From the NCBI RefSeq assembly GCF_024972735.1, contig NZ_CP087723.1, positions 2,232,001 to 2,296,000 of the forward strand: a stretch of DNA of 64,000 nt, written 5' to 3'. The translations under genes and the position numbers were made by a program. The stretch's first letter is position 1; every line of letters starts with the position of its first letter. Positions 42,319 through 51,154 of the stretch are shown here, piece after piece. This DNA is from Halalkaliarchaeum sp. AArc-CO (GTDB lineage Archaea > Halobacteriota > Halobacteria > Halobacteriales > Haloferacaceae). Below the pieces are notes generated by a model, which was given only the letters and a program-made list of their open reading frames with translations, had not been told where the DNA came from and searched no databases.

Positions 42319-42380
42319 CGAACGACCGTGATAGACCGCCGGTCGACGCCGAACGATCGTAATAGCCCGCCGATCGACGC
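42319..42380. repeat. Two tandem 31-bp repeats in a divergent promoter region
   Basis: 42319-42349 and 42350-42380 match at 27 of 31 bases with no gap. The unit length is close to three helical turns, so bound proteins would line up on one face. It lies between the divergent acyl-CoA dehydrogenase and RIO-like kinase genes and contains ACGATCGT in the second copy. Confidence 0.7.
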
Positions 42381-42434
42381 GGCCCTCCCGCGTTCGGTGC
42401 GATTTATACCTTCCGAGCACGTCGTACCGACGTG

Positions 42435-43244
42435 ATGGAACTTCGCCGCCTGGTTCGTGGCCGCCTCGACTGGCCACGGCTGGAGGCGGTCGCGGTGGAG
42501 CTGGCAGAGCGGTACGACCGCGACTGCGTGCACGTCAGGTTCCTGGAGGCGGACAACTGGCTCTCGACGCCGATGGTGCTCGACGAGGACCTGTTCGTGA
42601 AGGTGATCTCGCGACAGAACACCCTCGTTCACACCCTATTTACGACCGGACGGAACCTGGGGGCCTTCTCGGCCGGGACGGAGGGCTTTTTCGAGCGGTT
42701 CAAAACCCCCTACGAGATGGCGGAACACGAACTCGAAGCGACCCGGCGGATGCGCGAGCTGGGGATCAATGCACCCGAGCCGATCGAGGCCGTCGAGGTC
42801 GACGGGCTCGGCGTGGTGGTGCTCGAGTACCTCCCGGAGTTCCGGCCGCTGGATCGACTCGACGGCGAGGAGGCGCGGGACGCCGCAGTACAGCTGTTCG
42901 GCTCGCTGCGGACGCTTCACGACGCAGGACTGGCCCACGGGGATCTCAGAGCCGAAAACGTGCTCGTGCTCGACGGAGAACTGTACTTCATCGACGCCAC
43001 GAGCGTCAGCGACGACGCCCGAGAGGACGCCCGGGCGTACGATCTCGCGAGCGCGCTCGCGGCGCTGGAGCCGGTCGTCGGCTCCCGGGCGACGATCGAC
43101 GCCGCGCTGTCGGCCTACTCGACGGACGAGCTGCTCGCGGCGCGGCGGTTCCTGGACTTCGTCGCCATCCGACCGGACCACGAGTTCGACACGACGGCCC
43201 TGAAGGGGGAACTCGAAAAACGAGCGGACGGGACGCCACGGTAG
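42435..43244 (+). CDS. RIO-like atypical serine kinase
   Basis: About 269 aa from ATG 42435; a GTG three bases earlier is equivalent. Lys in EDLFVKVISRQN is the ATP-binding Lys. LAHGDLRAENVLVLDGE is the catalytic loop (HGDLxxxN), and YFIDATSVSDD is the metal-binding DFG-equivalent region, in ID-type form as in RIO kinases. The N-terminal segment is not the winged helix of Rio1/Rio2, so this is a RIO-like or Bud32-like family member of unknown target. Confidence 0.8.
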   Translation: MELRRLVRGRLDWPRLEAVAVELAERYDRDCVHVRFLEADNWLSTPMVLDEDLFVKVISRQNTLVHTLFTTGRNLGAFSAGTEGFFERFKTPYEMAEHELEATRRMRELGINAPEPIEAVEVDGLGVVVLEYLPEFRPLDRLDGEEARDAAVQLFGSLRTLHDAGLAHGDLRAENVLVLDGELYFIDATSVSDDAREDARAYDLASALAALEPVVGSRATIDAALSAYSTDELLAARRFLDFVAIRPDHEFDTTALKGELEKRADGTPR

Positions 43245-43297
43245 CCTGACGGACGGTGAGAGCGACTACAGGCCCTCATCTGGCGCGGCCCTCGCTT

Positions 43298-44311
43298 TTA
43301 TAGGGCGTCGTACGGTCCGGCTTTGGCTTCGGTGAGTCGGTCGATCTGCTGAGCGGTGAGGTCGATCGTCGCCGCCGCGAGGTTCTCGGTCAGCTGATCG
43401 ACCGTCCGGGCGCCCACGATCGGTGCGGTGACGCCCTCGCGGTGGATCAGCCACGCGAGGGCGGTCTGGGCCGGCGTCGCGTCGATCTCCGCGGCGACGG
43501 CGTCGAGTTCCTCGTGGAGATCGAAGTTCTCCTCGGTGAGATACGCCTCCCGGAACCGGCTCGACTCCGCCACCCGGGACTCGCCGTCGAGACCGTCTTC
43601 GCGACTGTACTTGCCGGTCAAAAATCCCTGGCCGAGCGGGCTCCACGGGCAGACTGCGAGGCCGCGCTGTCGGGCCATCTCCAGGTAGTCGCCTTCGATC
43701 TCCCGGTCGACGAGGTTGTACCGGGGCTGGAGCACGGTGAACGGCTCCCATCCCTCGCTGTCGGCGATCGCGTTCGCCCGGGCCACCTTCCAGGCGTTCG
43801 GCCGCATCGTCGAGGCGCCCAGATAGTGGACCTTGCCCGACTCCACGAGGCCGTTCAGGGTCTTCATCAGTTCGCGAGTGGTCGTCGCGTCGTCCCACCG
43901 GTGGATGTACAGCACGTCGACGTAGTCGGTGTCGAGCCGGTCCAGCAGGGCGTCGATCCGGTGGCGGACGTTCTTCCGGTTGGTTCCACGGCTGTTGGGG
44001 TCGCCCTCGCGGATCTGCCAGTAGATCTTGGAGGCGATCGTGAACCGCTCGCGGTCGCGCCCGTCGAGCCACTCGCCGATCCACCGCTCGCTGTCGCCGC
44101 CGCCATAGACGTCGGCGGTGTCGATATACCGGCCGCCTGCGGCCTCGTAGGCGTCCAGCAGTTCCGTGGCGCGCTCTTTTCCGATCTCCACGTTCCCCTC
44201 TTCGGTCTCCCTGCCGAATCGCCAGGTACCGAACTGCAGTTCGCTCGTGTGGATGCCGGTTCGGCCGAGCGGGACGAAGTCGAGATCGATCTCCTCGATT
44301 GGCTGTGTCAT
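43298..44311 (-). CDS. Aldo/keto reductase
   Basis: 337 aa from ATG 44311 (MTQPIEEIDLDFVPLGRTG). Catalytic tetrad positions are visible: DVYGGGDSERWIG (Asp/Tyr), SKIYWQIREG (Lys) and LYIHRWDDATTTRELM (His). QPRYNLVDREIEGDYLEMAR and IVGARTVDQLTENL are typical of the AKR NADP-binding face. Substrate unknown. Its start is divergent from the small membrane-protein gene. Confidence 0.93.
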   Translation of the reverse strand: MTQPIEEIDLDFVPLGRTGIHTSELQFGTWRFGRETEEGNVEIGKERATELLDAYEAAGGRYIDTADVYGGGDSERWIGEWLDGRDRERFTIASKIYWQIREGDPNSRGTNRKNVRHRIDALLDRLDTDYVDVLYIHRWDDATTTRELMKTLNGLVESGKVHYLGASTMRPNAWKVARANAIADSEGWEPFTVLQPRYNLVDREIEGDYLEMARQRGLAVCPWSPLGQGFLTGKYSREDGLDGESRVAESSRFREAYLTEENFDLHEELDAVAAEIDATPAQTALAWLIHREGVTAPIVGARTVDQLTENLAAATIDLTAQQIDRLTEAKAGPYDAL

Positions 44312-44423
44312 CAGTGTAGCGTTGGTGGGTTCAGGGAAAAGCCTGTAGCAACCGGAAACCTCCGGCGGGATGGCCAGCCGCAACTCGCGTACGTTTATTA
44401 GTGGCCACCAAGTAGCAGGCGGT

Positions 44424-44690
44424 ATGGAACCGGGCCGGTTCGTGAGTTACGTGTTCGTCTACCTGGGGATACTGTGGCTCGTCGAGTACGCCGTCTTCTA
44501 CCCGCTCCAGTTCGGGTTCCCGGACGTGATGTATCTGGGCGGCGGCGTGTTCTTCCTTTGGTTCGGCTTCTACAGGCGACTAAAGCCCGAAACCCACGAG
44601 AAACATCCGAAAGAACACGGTATCGAGTCGTACGGGTTCGCCCTCATCGCGGTCGTGCTGACGGTGATCTTCCTGTTACAGCTGTTTTGA
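44424..44690 (+). CDS. Small haloarchaeal membrane protein, three helices
   Basis: 88 aa from ATG 44424. Three hydrophobic spans at about residues 6-22, 30-45 and 68-86, joined by short charged loops (RRLKPETHEKHPKEHG). No motif gives a function. Divergent from the aldo/keto reductase, with about 110 bp between starts. Confidence 0.65.
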   Translation: MEPGRFVSYVFVYLGILWLVEYAVFYPLQFGFPDVMYLGGGVFFLWFGFYRRLKPETHEKHPKEHGIESYGFALIAVVLTVIFLLQLF

Positions 44691-44833
44691 CGGCCGAGGT
44701 TCGGTTCACTGTGCGGTTTTGTGCGACAGGGCGAGTGTCCCGAGAGGAGAGACTGTACCCGAATATCCCATTATTTGTTATGTTATTTAAAACCGGAACG
44801 GATTAAGGGAGACGCGTATGTACAGGGGTGGTA

Positions 44834-44843
44834 ATAAATACAC
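44834..44843 (+). promoter_or_regulatory. TATA element for the regulator at 44871
   Basis: AATAAATACA lies ~30 nt before the ATG at 44871, fitting a leaderless promoter. A further AT-rich stretch at 44765-44795 could be a second start or a binding site. Confidence 0.5.
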
Positions 44844-44870
44844 GTAAAGAATAACCCGCCCATTCAAATT

Positions 44871-45527
44871 ATGTCATCCGCACTCCACCCAGAACGGGAC
44901 CTAAAGCTCGAGTTGAGGGTGACCCCACCAAAATCGTGCGAGATACACAAACTCGACGGAGAGATCGTGAGTGTCAACCAACATCCGACGCACGGTGGAT
45001 TCTACTGTGAAATCGTCTATCGAACCGACGAAGGGGACGAGAAGACGTTTCACACGTTCAAAAAAGCGGGCTGTAACTGTCCCGCAAATGTCTTCGCGGA
45101 ACACGGCTGCGTGCCGACGGTGACCGGAGTCGACAGGGACAGCTGCCTGGTGACGACGTTTCTCTCCTCCCGAGAGCAGGCGACAGATCTCCTCGAAGAG
45201 CTGTCTGACCACACCGAAAACCTGGCCGTACGGCGCATCAGCGACAACGGGATCAAAAACCCGAGCGATGTCGTCGACTACCAGTCACGTACCATCGACC
45301 TCTCAGAGCTGACCGAAAAACAGAAGGAAGCGATCCAGCGCGTCTCCGATGCAGGTTACTACGAGCAGCCGCGCGAGACCACACTCTCGGAGGTGGCCTC
45401 GGAGCTCGATATCACCCAGTCGGCACTCTCTCAGCGGTTGCGGGCCGGTGAGAACAAACTGTTCCAGCAGTTGTTCGCAACTGACAACGGACGGGAAGAC
45501 CGAGTGGAAGAAGAAATCGGAACGTAA
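44871..45527 (+). CDS. Bat-type HTH-10 regulator with cysteine-rich sensor half
   Basis: 218 aa. The C-terminal HTH-10 starts at LTEKQKEAIQRVSDAGYYEQ and continues TLSEVASELDITQSALSQRL. The N-terminal half has six Cys (23, 46, 68, 70, 80, 92), among them CNCPANVFAEHGC, plus several His, which suggests a bound metal or Fe-S/redox switch. It lies directly upstream of, and in the same direction as, the ferredoxin-AOR block, so it is the probable local regulator. The sensing role is inferred. Confidence 0.82.
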   Translation: MSSALHPERDLKLELRVTPPKSCEIHKLDGEIVSVNQHPTHGGFYCEIVYRTDEGDEKTFHTFKKAGCNCPANVFAEHGCVPTVTGVDRDSCLVTTFLSSREQATDLLEELSDHTENLAVRRISDNGIKNPSDVVDYQSRTIDLSELTEKQKEAIQRVSDAGYYEQPRETTLSEVASELDITQSALSQRLRAGENKLFQQLFATDNGREDRVEEEIGT

Positions 45528-45648
45528 CTGTCCTGTACAGCAGATAGCGAACGTGTTTGCCAGATCCTCGTGTAGACCATCAAACGAAGACGGATACGTA
45601 GATGTGCAATCCTTTTGGATAATTTAAACAGCAGTATTAAAACAGTAG

Positions 45649-45680
45649 ATTGTTTATATACTTCTTCATATAAAGTACTT
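45649..45680 (+). promoter_or_regulatory. AT-rich promoter of the ferredoxin-AOR block
   Basis: Two overlapping TATA-like boxes, tgtttatatac (about 45650-45661) and catataaag (about 45668-45676), lie within a low-G+C stretch 50-80 nt upstream of the ATG at 45729. The longer open frame through this AT-rich region is not the true start. Confidence 0.55.
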
Positions 45681-45728
45681 ATCTCTAGAAGAGTCACCGT
45701 TTCGCCCGTCGATATCCTACCACTTGGT

Positions 45729-46460
45729 ATGGGAAATCAACCCCCAGAACCGGACGAAGGAACAGTTCCAGGAGATGATACGTCCAGGAGAAGTTTCCTG
45801 AAAGGAGCCGCCGTCGGAGTGGGTGCGGCAGCGGCCGGTGGGTCCGCCGGCTTTCTCGCGTTGCGAAACGAAGACACCGGCGACGTCGCGGCGGCGATGC
45901 CGGCTTCCGAGGGATACCTGTTGATCGATCCGGAGAAATGCGCGGGCTGTCAAAGCTGCATGCTGTCGTGTTCGGTCGGTCACGACGGCGAAGCGAGCCT
46001 CTCACAGTCGCGGATTCAGATCGTCGAAAGTCCATTTAAAGGATTCCCGGACGACATCGACGTGAATCACTGTCGGCAGTGCACGTATCCCGCCTGTGCG
46101 GAAGCGTGCCCGACGGACGCGCTCCACGCCGACGAAGAGACAGGGAACGTGAGGTTCGTCGACGAGGACAAATGCATCGGCTGTGAGCGCTGTATCGAGG
46201 CCTGTCCGTACGACCCCTCCCGTGTCACCTGGGACGTGAACAGCCAGACGGCCAAAAAGTGCGATCTCTGTGCTGACACCCCCCACTGGAACGAAGAGGG
46301 CGGCCCCGACGGCTCGCAGGCCTGTGTGGAAACCTGCCCCGTCGACGCCATCAAGTTTACCGAACAGATTCCCGCACAGGTCGGACCCGGTGCCTACGAG
46401 ATCAACCTCCGGGACGAACAGTGGGCAGAACTCGGTCTCTACGCAGGTGATGCCCTATGA
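45729..46460 (+). CDS. Tat-exported ferredoxin with four [4Fe-4S] sites (HybA/DmsB/YdhY type)
   Basis: 243 aa from ATG 45729. A twin-arginine signal (DTSRRSFLKGAAVGVGAAAA) precedes four cysteine clusters: CAGCQSCMLSC, CRQCTYPACAEACP, CIGCERCIEACP and CDLC...ACVETCP. This is the electron-transfer subunit layout of oxidoreductases such as DmsB, HybA and YdhY. Its ATGA overlap with the AOR gene makes it the likely AOR partner. The Tat signal implies an extracytoplasmic position facing the membrane cytochrome encoded downstream. Confidence 0.92.
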   Translation: MGNQPPEPDEGTVPGDDTSRRSFLKGAAVGVGAAAAGGSAGFLALRNEDTGDVAAAMPASEGYLLIDPEKCAGCQSCMLSCSVGHDGEASLSQSRIQIVESPFKGFPDDIDVNHCRQCTYPACAEACPTDALHADEETGNVRFVDEDKCIGCERCIEACPYDPSRVTWDVNSQTAKKCDLCADTPHWNEEGGPDGSQACVETCPVDAIKFTEQIPAQVGPGAYEINLRDEQWAELGLYAGDAL

Positions 46461-48499
46461 AAGGACACGCCGGAAAAATCCTCGACATCGATCTAACGAA
46501 CCGCGAGATAAGCACTATCGACACCAGCGAGTACGAAGAGTGGGTCGGCGGTCACGGGATGGGAACCGCCATCTTCTACGATCGGGTCGAGGACAAGACG
46601 ATCGACGCCTTCGATCCCGACAACGTCATCACGATGATGACCTCCCCGCTTGCGGGTACCGGCGTTCCCGCAGCGTCCGCCAGGACGGAGATTCAGGGAA
46701 TCAGCCCGCAGCCGTATCCCACCGAGTGGTTCAACCGGAGCAACTTCGGTGGGCGGTTCGCCTCGATGCTGAAGTACGCCGGATACGACGGCGTCATCAT
46801 CCAGGGCGCCGCCGACGAACCCGTCTGGGTGAACGTCGTGGACGATCAGTTCGAAATTCGGGACGCCAGCGACCTCTGGGGACTCGGTACCTGGGAAGCA
46901 CAGGCGGAAATCTGGAGCGAAGTCGGCCAGCGCGGCTGGAACCAGGTGGACGAAACCCGTGACTCCGGACGGACGACACAGAAGCCCGCCGTCGCCTGTA
47001 TCGGTCCTGCGGGCGAGGCCGAGATACGAATGGCGACCGTCCAACACGACGCCGGCAACGGCGCTGGCAACGCCGGTTTCGGTGGTGTCCTCGGCTCGAA
47101 GAATTTCAAGGCGATCAGCGTTCTCGGAACGGGCAGCATCGAAATCGCCGACCCTGCAGAGCTGCTTGAAGCACGTCTGTGGGCCCAGCGCGAGTATTCG
47201 TACGATCACGACGAGGATATCCCACAAGTGCGGGACTTCTACTCGTTCAGCCGATCTCCTGGCGAAGGGGATCTCGGAGGCGTCGTCGAAACGAAGGCAC
47301 GGCCCCAGGGCTGTGTCGGATGTCACAACACGTGTCGCAAACGAACCTCGAGCTCTCACGGGAACGAAAGTTCCTGCGTGGAGGCAGTGTACTACTCCGG
47401 CTTTGATTCCGCAAAACACGGAGAGACGACCGCTGAAACGGCTAAAGCAGCGGACATCGTCCAGCAGATGGGGTTCAACGCGTACACCCTGAACGCGGGA
47501 CTCCCGTGGCTCGAGGCGCTTCACGAGCAGGGCGTTCTCGGTGAAGACGGAGAAATCGAGGCCGACCTCCCCTGGGACTCCCTCGGGGAGGCGAGTTTCG
47601 TCGAGGAACTCGTCCAGAAGATCATCGACCGCGAAGGGATCGGCGAAGCCCTCGCAGAAGGCAACGCCAGGGCAGCCGAAGAGTGGGGCCGGCTGGAGCA
47701 AGATCTCGAATCGGGACTGCTCACACTCTTTGCATGGGGATACCCACAGCACTACGACGCTCGAACCGAAGTCGAATGGGGATACGCGACGATACTCGGC
47801 GCCAGGGACGTCAACGAACACGACTTCAACTGGCACGTTTACTGGCAGCCCCACATATCGATCCTGACCGGCGAGGAACCGCCAGTCTCGGCGGAAGAGC
47901 TCGCGAATATTATCGAAGAGAGCACGCCCCCTCACAACGTCATTCCCGACTACAGCGACGGAGCAATCTACTCCGAGGTGGCTGCAGAGCGAAACTCCTG
48001 GCACCGGCATTACAGTCGGTTCTACAAGCAGAGCGCACTGTTCTGTGACTGGGCGTTTGCAGACTTCACTAGCCCTTACACCGACGACAAGTCCGGAATC
48101 ACACCCGAAGGCGAAGAGCGGTTCCTCAACGCAGTTACAGGTATGGACATTACCTTCGAAGAAGGAATGGAGATCGGCCGCCGTATCTGGAACCTCGAAC
48201 GGTCGATCTGGACGCTTCAGGGCCGGCACCGCGACGACGAGGAGTTCGCAGCGTACAACTACGAGGAGCCGGCACCTGGTCCCTACTACCTCCCTGCGAA
48301 GGTCGACGGCGAGTGGGAGTACATCGACACAGGTGGGCGAAAGCTCGATCGTGGGAAGGTCGAGGAGTTCAAGACGTTATACTACCAGGAGGAAGGCTGG
48401 GACACTGAAACCGGACGTCCTACTCGAGAAACCCTCGAAGAACTGAATCTCGGCCACGTGGCCGACGAGCTCGAGGGCGAAGGGAAACTCCCCGGGTGA
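46457..48499 (+). CDS. Aldehyde:ferredoxin oxidoreductase (tungstopterin AOR family)
   Basis: 680 aa. The AOR N-domain is intact (GKILDIDLTNREIS, FNRSNFGGRFASMLKYAGYD, VIIQGAADEPVW). The [4Fe-4S] ligands are Cys286, Cys289, Cys293 (CVGCHNTC) and a fourth Cys near residue 530 in SALFCDWAF. The family holds two pterins around tungsten and oxidises aldehydes to acids or reduces them. No Tat signal is present; it could travel with the Tat-tagged ferredoxin or stay in the cytoplasm. It most resembles the YdhV-like branch by gene context (ferredoxin and cytochrome b). Substrate unknown. Confidence 0.9.
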   Translation: MKGHAGKILDIDLTNREISTIDTSEYEEWVGGHGMGTAIFYDRVEDKTIDAFDPDNVITMMTSPLAGTGVPAASARTEIQGISPQPYPTEWFNRSNFGGRFASMLKYAGYDGVIIQGAADEPVWVNVVDDQFEIRDASDLWGLGTWEAQAEIWSEVGQRGWNQVDETRDSGRTTQKPAVACIGPAGEAEIRMATVQHDAGNGAGNAGFGGVLGSKNFKAISVLGTGSIEIADPAELLEARLWAQREYSYDHDEDIPQVRDFYSFSRSPGEGDLGGVVETKARPQGCVGCHNTCRKRTSSSHGNESSCVEAVYYSGFDSAKHGETTAETAKAADIVQQMGFNAYTLNAGLPWLEALHEQGVLGEDGEIEADLPWDSLGEASFVEELVQKIIDREGIGEALAEGNARAAEEWGRLEQDLESGLLTLFAWGYPQHYDARTEVEWGYATILGARDVNEHDFNWHVYWQPHISILTGEEPPVSAEELANIIEESTPPHNVIPDYSDGAIYSEVAAERNSWHRHYSRFYKQSALFCDWAFADFTSPYTDDKSGITPEGEERFLNAVTGMDITFEEGMEIGRRIWNLERSIWTLQGRHRDDEEFAAYNYEEPAPGPYYLPAKVDGEWEYIDTGGRKLDRGKVEEFKTLYYQEEGWDTETGRPTRETLEELNLGHVADELEGEGKLPG

Positions 48500-48505
48500 T
48501 CAGTG

Positions 48506-48883
48506 ATGTCCGAACTACCCCCACCAGGTGAGGAGCTCGCAAAGCGGTTGATGCGGAAGGTCGACTTCGAAGACCGGTTCGTCGGCATCGACATGCACGG
48601 ACACAAGGGGAACACGAAAGAGAGACTCTACTCCCTGGAGTCGATTTCGACGTTCGTCGGCGTCGACGACAAAGAGTCACTCCAGATACACGGCTCGAGT
48701 GCGTCGATCCGCTACGTCGACTTCGAAGAACTCGCCGAGTGGCTGGAATCAGTCCACGGCGATCAGGAACTCGCCGATGCAATTCGACGCGAGATCGCAA
48801 TACACGACAACTTCAAAGACGAGGCGCAAGCCGTCCAACCGTTGCTCGAACGTCGCCTCGAGCAGGCGACGGAGGTGACATGA
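48506..48883 (+). CDS. Small uncharacterised protein of the AOR block
   Basis: 125 aa from ATG 48506 (GTG 48503 possible). It lacks Cys and membrane spans and is rich in acidic and His residues: GIDMHGHKGNTKERLYSLESI, then YVDFEELAEWLESVHGDQEL. Its stop overlaps the cytochrome ATG and it follows the AOR stop within a few bases, so it is a full member of the block. It may be a chaperone or assembly factor for the AOR or cytochrome; family not recognised. Confidence 0.75.
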   Translation: MSELPPPGEELAKRLMRKVDFEDRFVGIDMHGHKGNTKERLYSLESISTFVGVDDKESLQIHGSSASIRYVDFEELAEWLESVHGDQELADAIRREIAIHDNFKDEAQAVQPLLERRLEQATEVT

Positions 48884-49794
48884 TGAACTGGAGACGTCCG
48901 CTAATCGTCGGTGGGCTGCTCGTGGTGGCAGTCCTCGGATTCCTGCTCGCGGAGGCAGCCGCCCAGCTGTACCTCTGGCAGCCCTACCAGGCTGGGACGT
49001 ACTTCTACGAGATTCTCTTCGAGAGCCAGGCGTGGATGATACCGGCAGCGATCGCGCTCGGACTGATCTTCGGCGCCGTCTACGGCACCTCGGAGAAGTC
49101 CAAACAACTGTCCGAGGATCCCCCCGAACGTGACGGGTTCATCCAGCGGCACGCCGCTTTCGGGGCGTTCCTGGAACACTGGGTCGCAACTGTCGGTATG
49201 ATCCTGCTGGTGCTGTCGGGGATCTGGCTCGGCTTCCTGTTCGTTCCGCGGCTGGCAGGCACGACCGAAACAGTCGGACTCGCGCTCAACGTCCACTGGG
49301 TCGGTACTGGACTGCTCGTGTTCGCGGTCTCCTATCACGTCTCGGCGCTGTTTATGGGCGCTCACCGAGAGATCGTCCCGGAAGCCAGCGACTTCCGAAA
49401 GGCGGTTCGAGACGTCGGACACTATCTCGGGATGACCGACGCGCCCGAGGCTGACAAGTACAAACCGATTCAGAAGGTAAGTTACCTCGCGTGGGGCGCG
49501 CTCGTGGGAATCATGACGATTACGGGCGTCCTGATGGCGCTGGATTACGTCGCCGCAGTCTCGGGGAGCGTACGGGCAGCCTCGACGTTCCTTCACGAAC
49601 TGTTCGCGCTGTTTACCATCCTGTTTTTGCTGGCACACGTGGCGATCACGCTGATGCCGTCCCACTGGGCGATGTTGCGCTCGCAAGTGACAGGATGGAT
49701 GCCAGCCGACTACGTCCGTGAAAAGCTCCCGCGCTGGAACGTTCAGCGGCGAACCGACGGCGGGACGGAATCCAAGGAACCGCCGAACCCGTGA
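48880..49794 (+). CDS. Membrane cytochrome b (b561/FdnI/YdhU-like)
   Basis: 304 aa from ATG 48880. Five to six membrane helices with His at several of them: FLEHWVATVG, LNVHWVG, SYHVSALFMGAHRE, TFLHELFALF and LLAHVAITL, enough to hold two b-haems. Such proteins pass electrons between a ferredoxin-type subunit and the quinone pool. The long C-terminal tail is hydrophilic. With the Tat ferredoxin and AOR, it makes a membrane-bound oxidoreductase; direction of flow is not shown. Confidence 0.88.
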   Translation: MMNWRRPLIVGGLLVVAVLGFLLAEAAAQLYLWQPYQAGTYFYEILFESQAWMIPAAIALGLIFGAVYGTSEKSKQLSEDPPERDGFIQRHAAFGAFLEHWVATVGMILLVLSGIWLGFLFVPRLAGTTETVGLALNVHWVGTGLLVFAVSYHVSALFMGAHREIVPEASDFRKAVRDVGHYLGMTDAPEADKYKPIQKVSYLAWGALVGIMTITGVLMALDYVAAVSGSVRAASTFLHELFALFTILFLLAHVAITLMPSHWAMLRSQVTGWMPADYVREKLPRWNVQRRTDGGTESKEPPNP

Positions 49795-49816
49795 GCGCCG
49801 ATCCACCCACAAACAC

Positions 49817-51154
49817 ATGACCGACGTCCTGCTGTTCAACGCGCCGGTGGAGCAACCTCGCGGGAGTGCCCACGCCGGCCTGCACCCCCCACTGGGGCTC
49901 GGCTACATCGCAGCTGTCCTTCGAGACGCAGGCTACTCCGTGTCGGCGCGAGATCTGAACGTGACCGGGTTGAACCCGCAGCTGATCCGGCGCGTCGTCT
50001 CGCGAGAGTCACCGGCGATGGTGGGAATCTCGGCTCACACCGAGACGTACCCGAACGGGCTAGAGATCGCTGATCTCGCGAAGGCGGAAGCGCCGACGAC
50101 CGCCGTCGTCATGGGCGGTCCCCACGCGTCGGTTACCTACGAGCAAACGGCGATAGAACCGGCCGTCGACTACGTCGTCCGGGGGGAGGGTGAGTACGCG
50201 ATGCGCGATCTGGCAAGCGTGCTGGTCGGACGCGACGATAATGACCAGGACGAACTGGTCGCCGAGATCGAGGAGGTTCCCGGACTCGCGTATGTGTCCG
50301 CAGACGGTAACGTCGTGGCGACCCCCGAGCGGTCGATGATCGAAAACCCCGACGAGTTACCGTGGCCCGCCAGGGACCTCTTCCCGCTGGAACTGTACGA
50401 AAAACCCGGAAACGTCCTCTTTTCGAGAGGGGGGTGTCCGTTCAGTTGCCACTTCTGTGCGGTAAACAGCATCTGGGTCGACCGAGCACGGCGGTTCCGC
50501 AACCCGGAGGCAGTCGCACAGGAGGTCGAACACCTGCTTGTCGATCACGGGCTCCGACAGATCAACTTTGCCGACGACACCTTCACACTCCGGAGGGACG
50601 CCGTCCTGGAGCTGACCCACCGACTGGAGGCGATCGAGGCGCCGTTCCCGTGGGACTGGACATGTTCGACCCGGGTCGACCTCGTCGATCGGGAACTGCT
50701 TGAACAGTTAGCCCACGCCGGCTGCTCGGGCATCCAGTTCGGCGTCGAGACGGGTTCCCAGGAAATTCTCGACGCTACAGGGAAAAACATCACCTTGGAT
50801 CAGGCCCGGGAGGCGGTGTCGGCGGCCGCAGAGTTTGACATGGACGTGCTCGCCTCGTTTATGTTCCCCCACCCAGACGACACGGAGTCGTCGATCCGAC
50901 AGCAGGCCGAGTTCATGAGGGAGATCCGCGAACTCGGCGCCGACATTTCGATCGCGTTTACGACCCCGTATCCAGGGACGACATACGCCGAGATGACCGC
51001 CGAAAGCGACCTCGAAGTCGCCGCGGACGACTGGAACGAGTACGACGCCAAACACCTGATCATGTCGACCCGGAACCTCTCGTTTCCGGAACTCGAAGAG
51101 CTGTTCGAAGAGCTCGTTCGGGATGTTGGCCTGAAAAAGCGGGTGACCGCATGA
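49817..51154 (+). CDS. B12-binding-domain radical SAM protein
   Basis: 445 aa from ATG 49817. The N-terminal ~130 residues form a cobalamin-binding domain (HPPLGLGYIAAVLRDAGYSV, then VMGGPHASVTYEQTA), without the DxHxxG ligand, as in BchE-type class B proteins. The radical SAM cluster is CPFSCHFC near residue 207, followed by QINFADDTFTLRRDAV and FGVETGSQEILD. These enzymes methylate unactivated carbons or do related radical chemistry. It directly follows the cytochrome and overlaps the short AOR gene. Substrate not evident. Confidence 0.9.
   Translation: MTDVLLFNAPVEQPRGSAHAGLHPPLGLGYIAAVLRDAGYSVSARDLNVTGLNPQLIRRVVSRESPAMVGISAHTETYPNGLEIADLAKAEAPTTAVVMGGPHASVTYEQTAIEPAVDYVVRGEGEYAMRDLASVLVGRDDNDQDELVAEIEEVPGLAYVSADGNVVATPERSMIENPDELPWPARDLFPLELYEKPGNVLFSRGGCPFSCHFCAVNSIWVDRARRFRNPEAVAQEVEHLLVDHGLRQINFADDTFTLRRDAVLELTHRLEAIEAPFPWDWTCSTRVDLVDRELLEQLAHAGCSGIQFGVETGSQEILDATGKNITLDQAREAVSAAAEFDMDVLASFMFPHPDDTESSIRQQAEFMREIRELGADISIAFTTPYPGTTYAEMTAESDLEVAADDWNEYDAKHLIMSTRNLSFPELEELFEELVRDVGLKKRVTA

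Noticed and set aside
44820-44852. Ten-codon frame before the regulator at 44871
   Set aside because: Too short, low complexity, and overlaps the likely TATA element.
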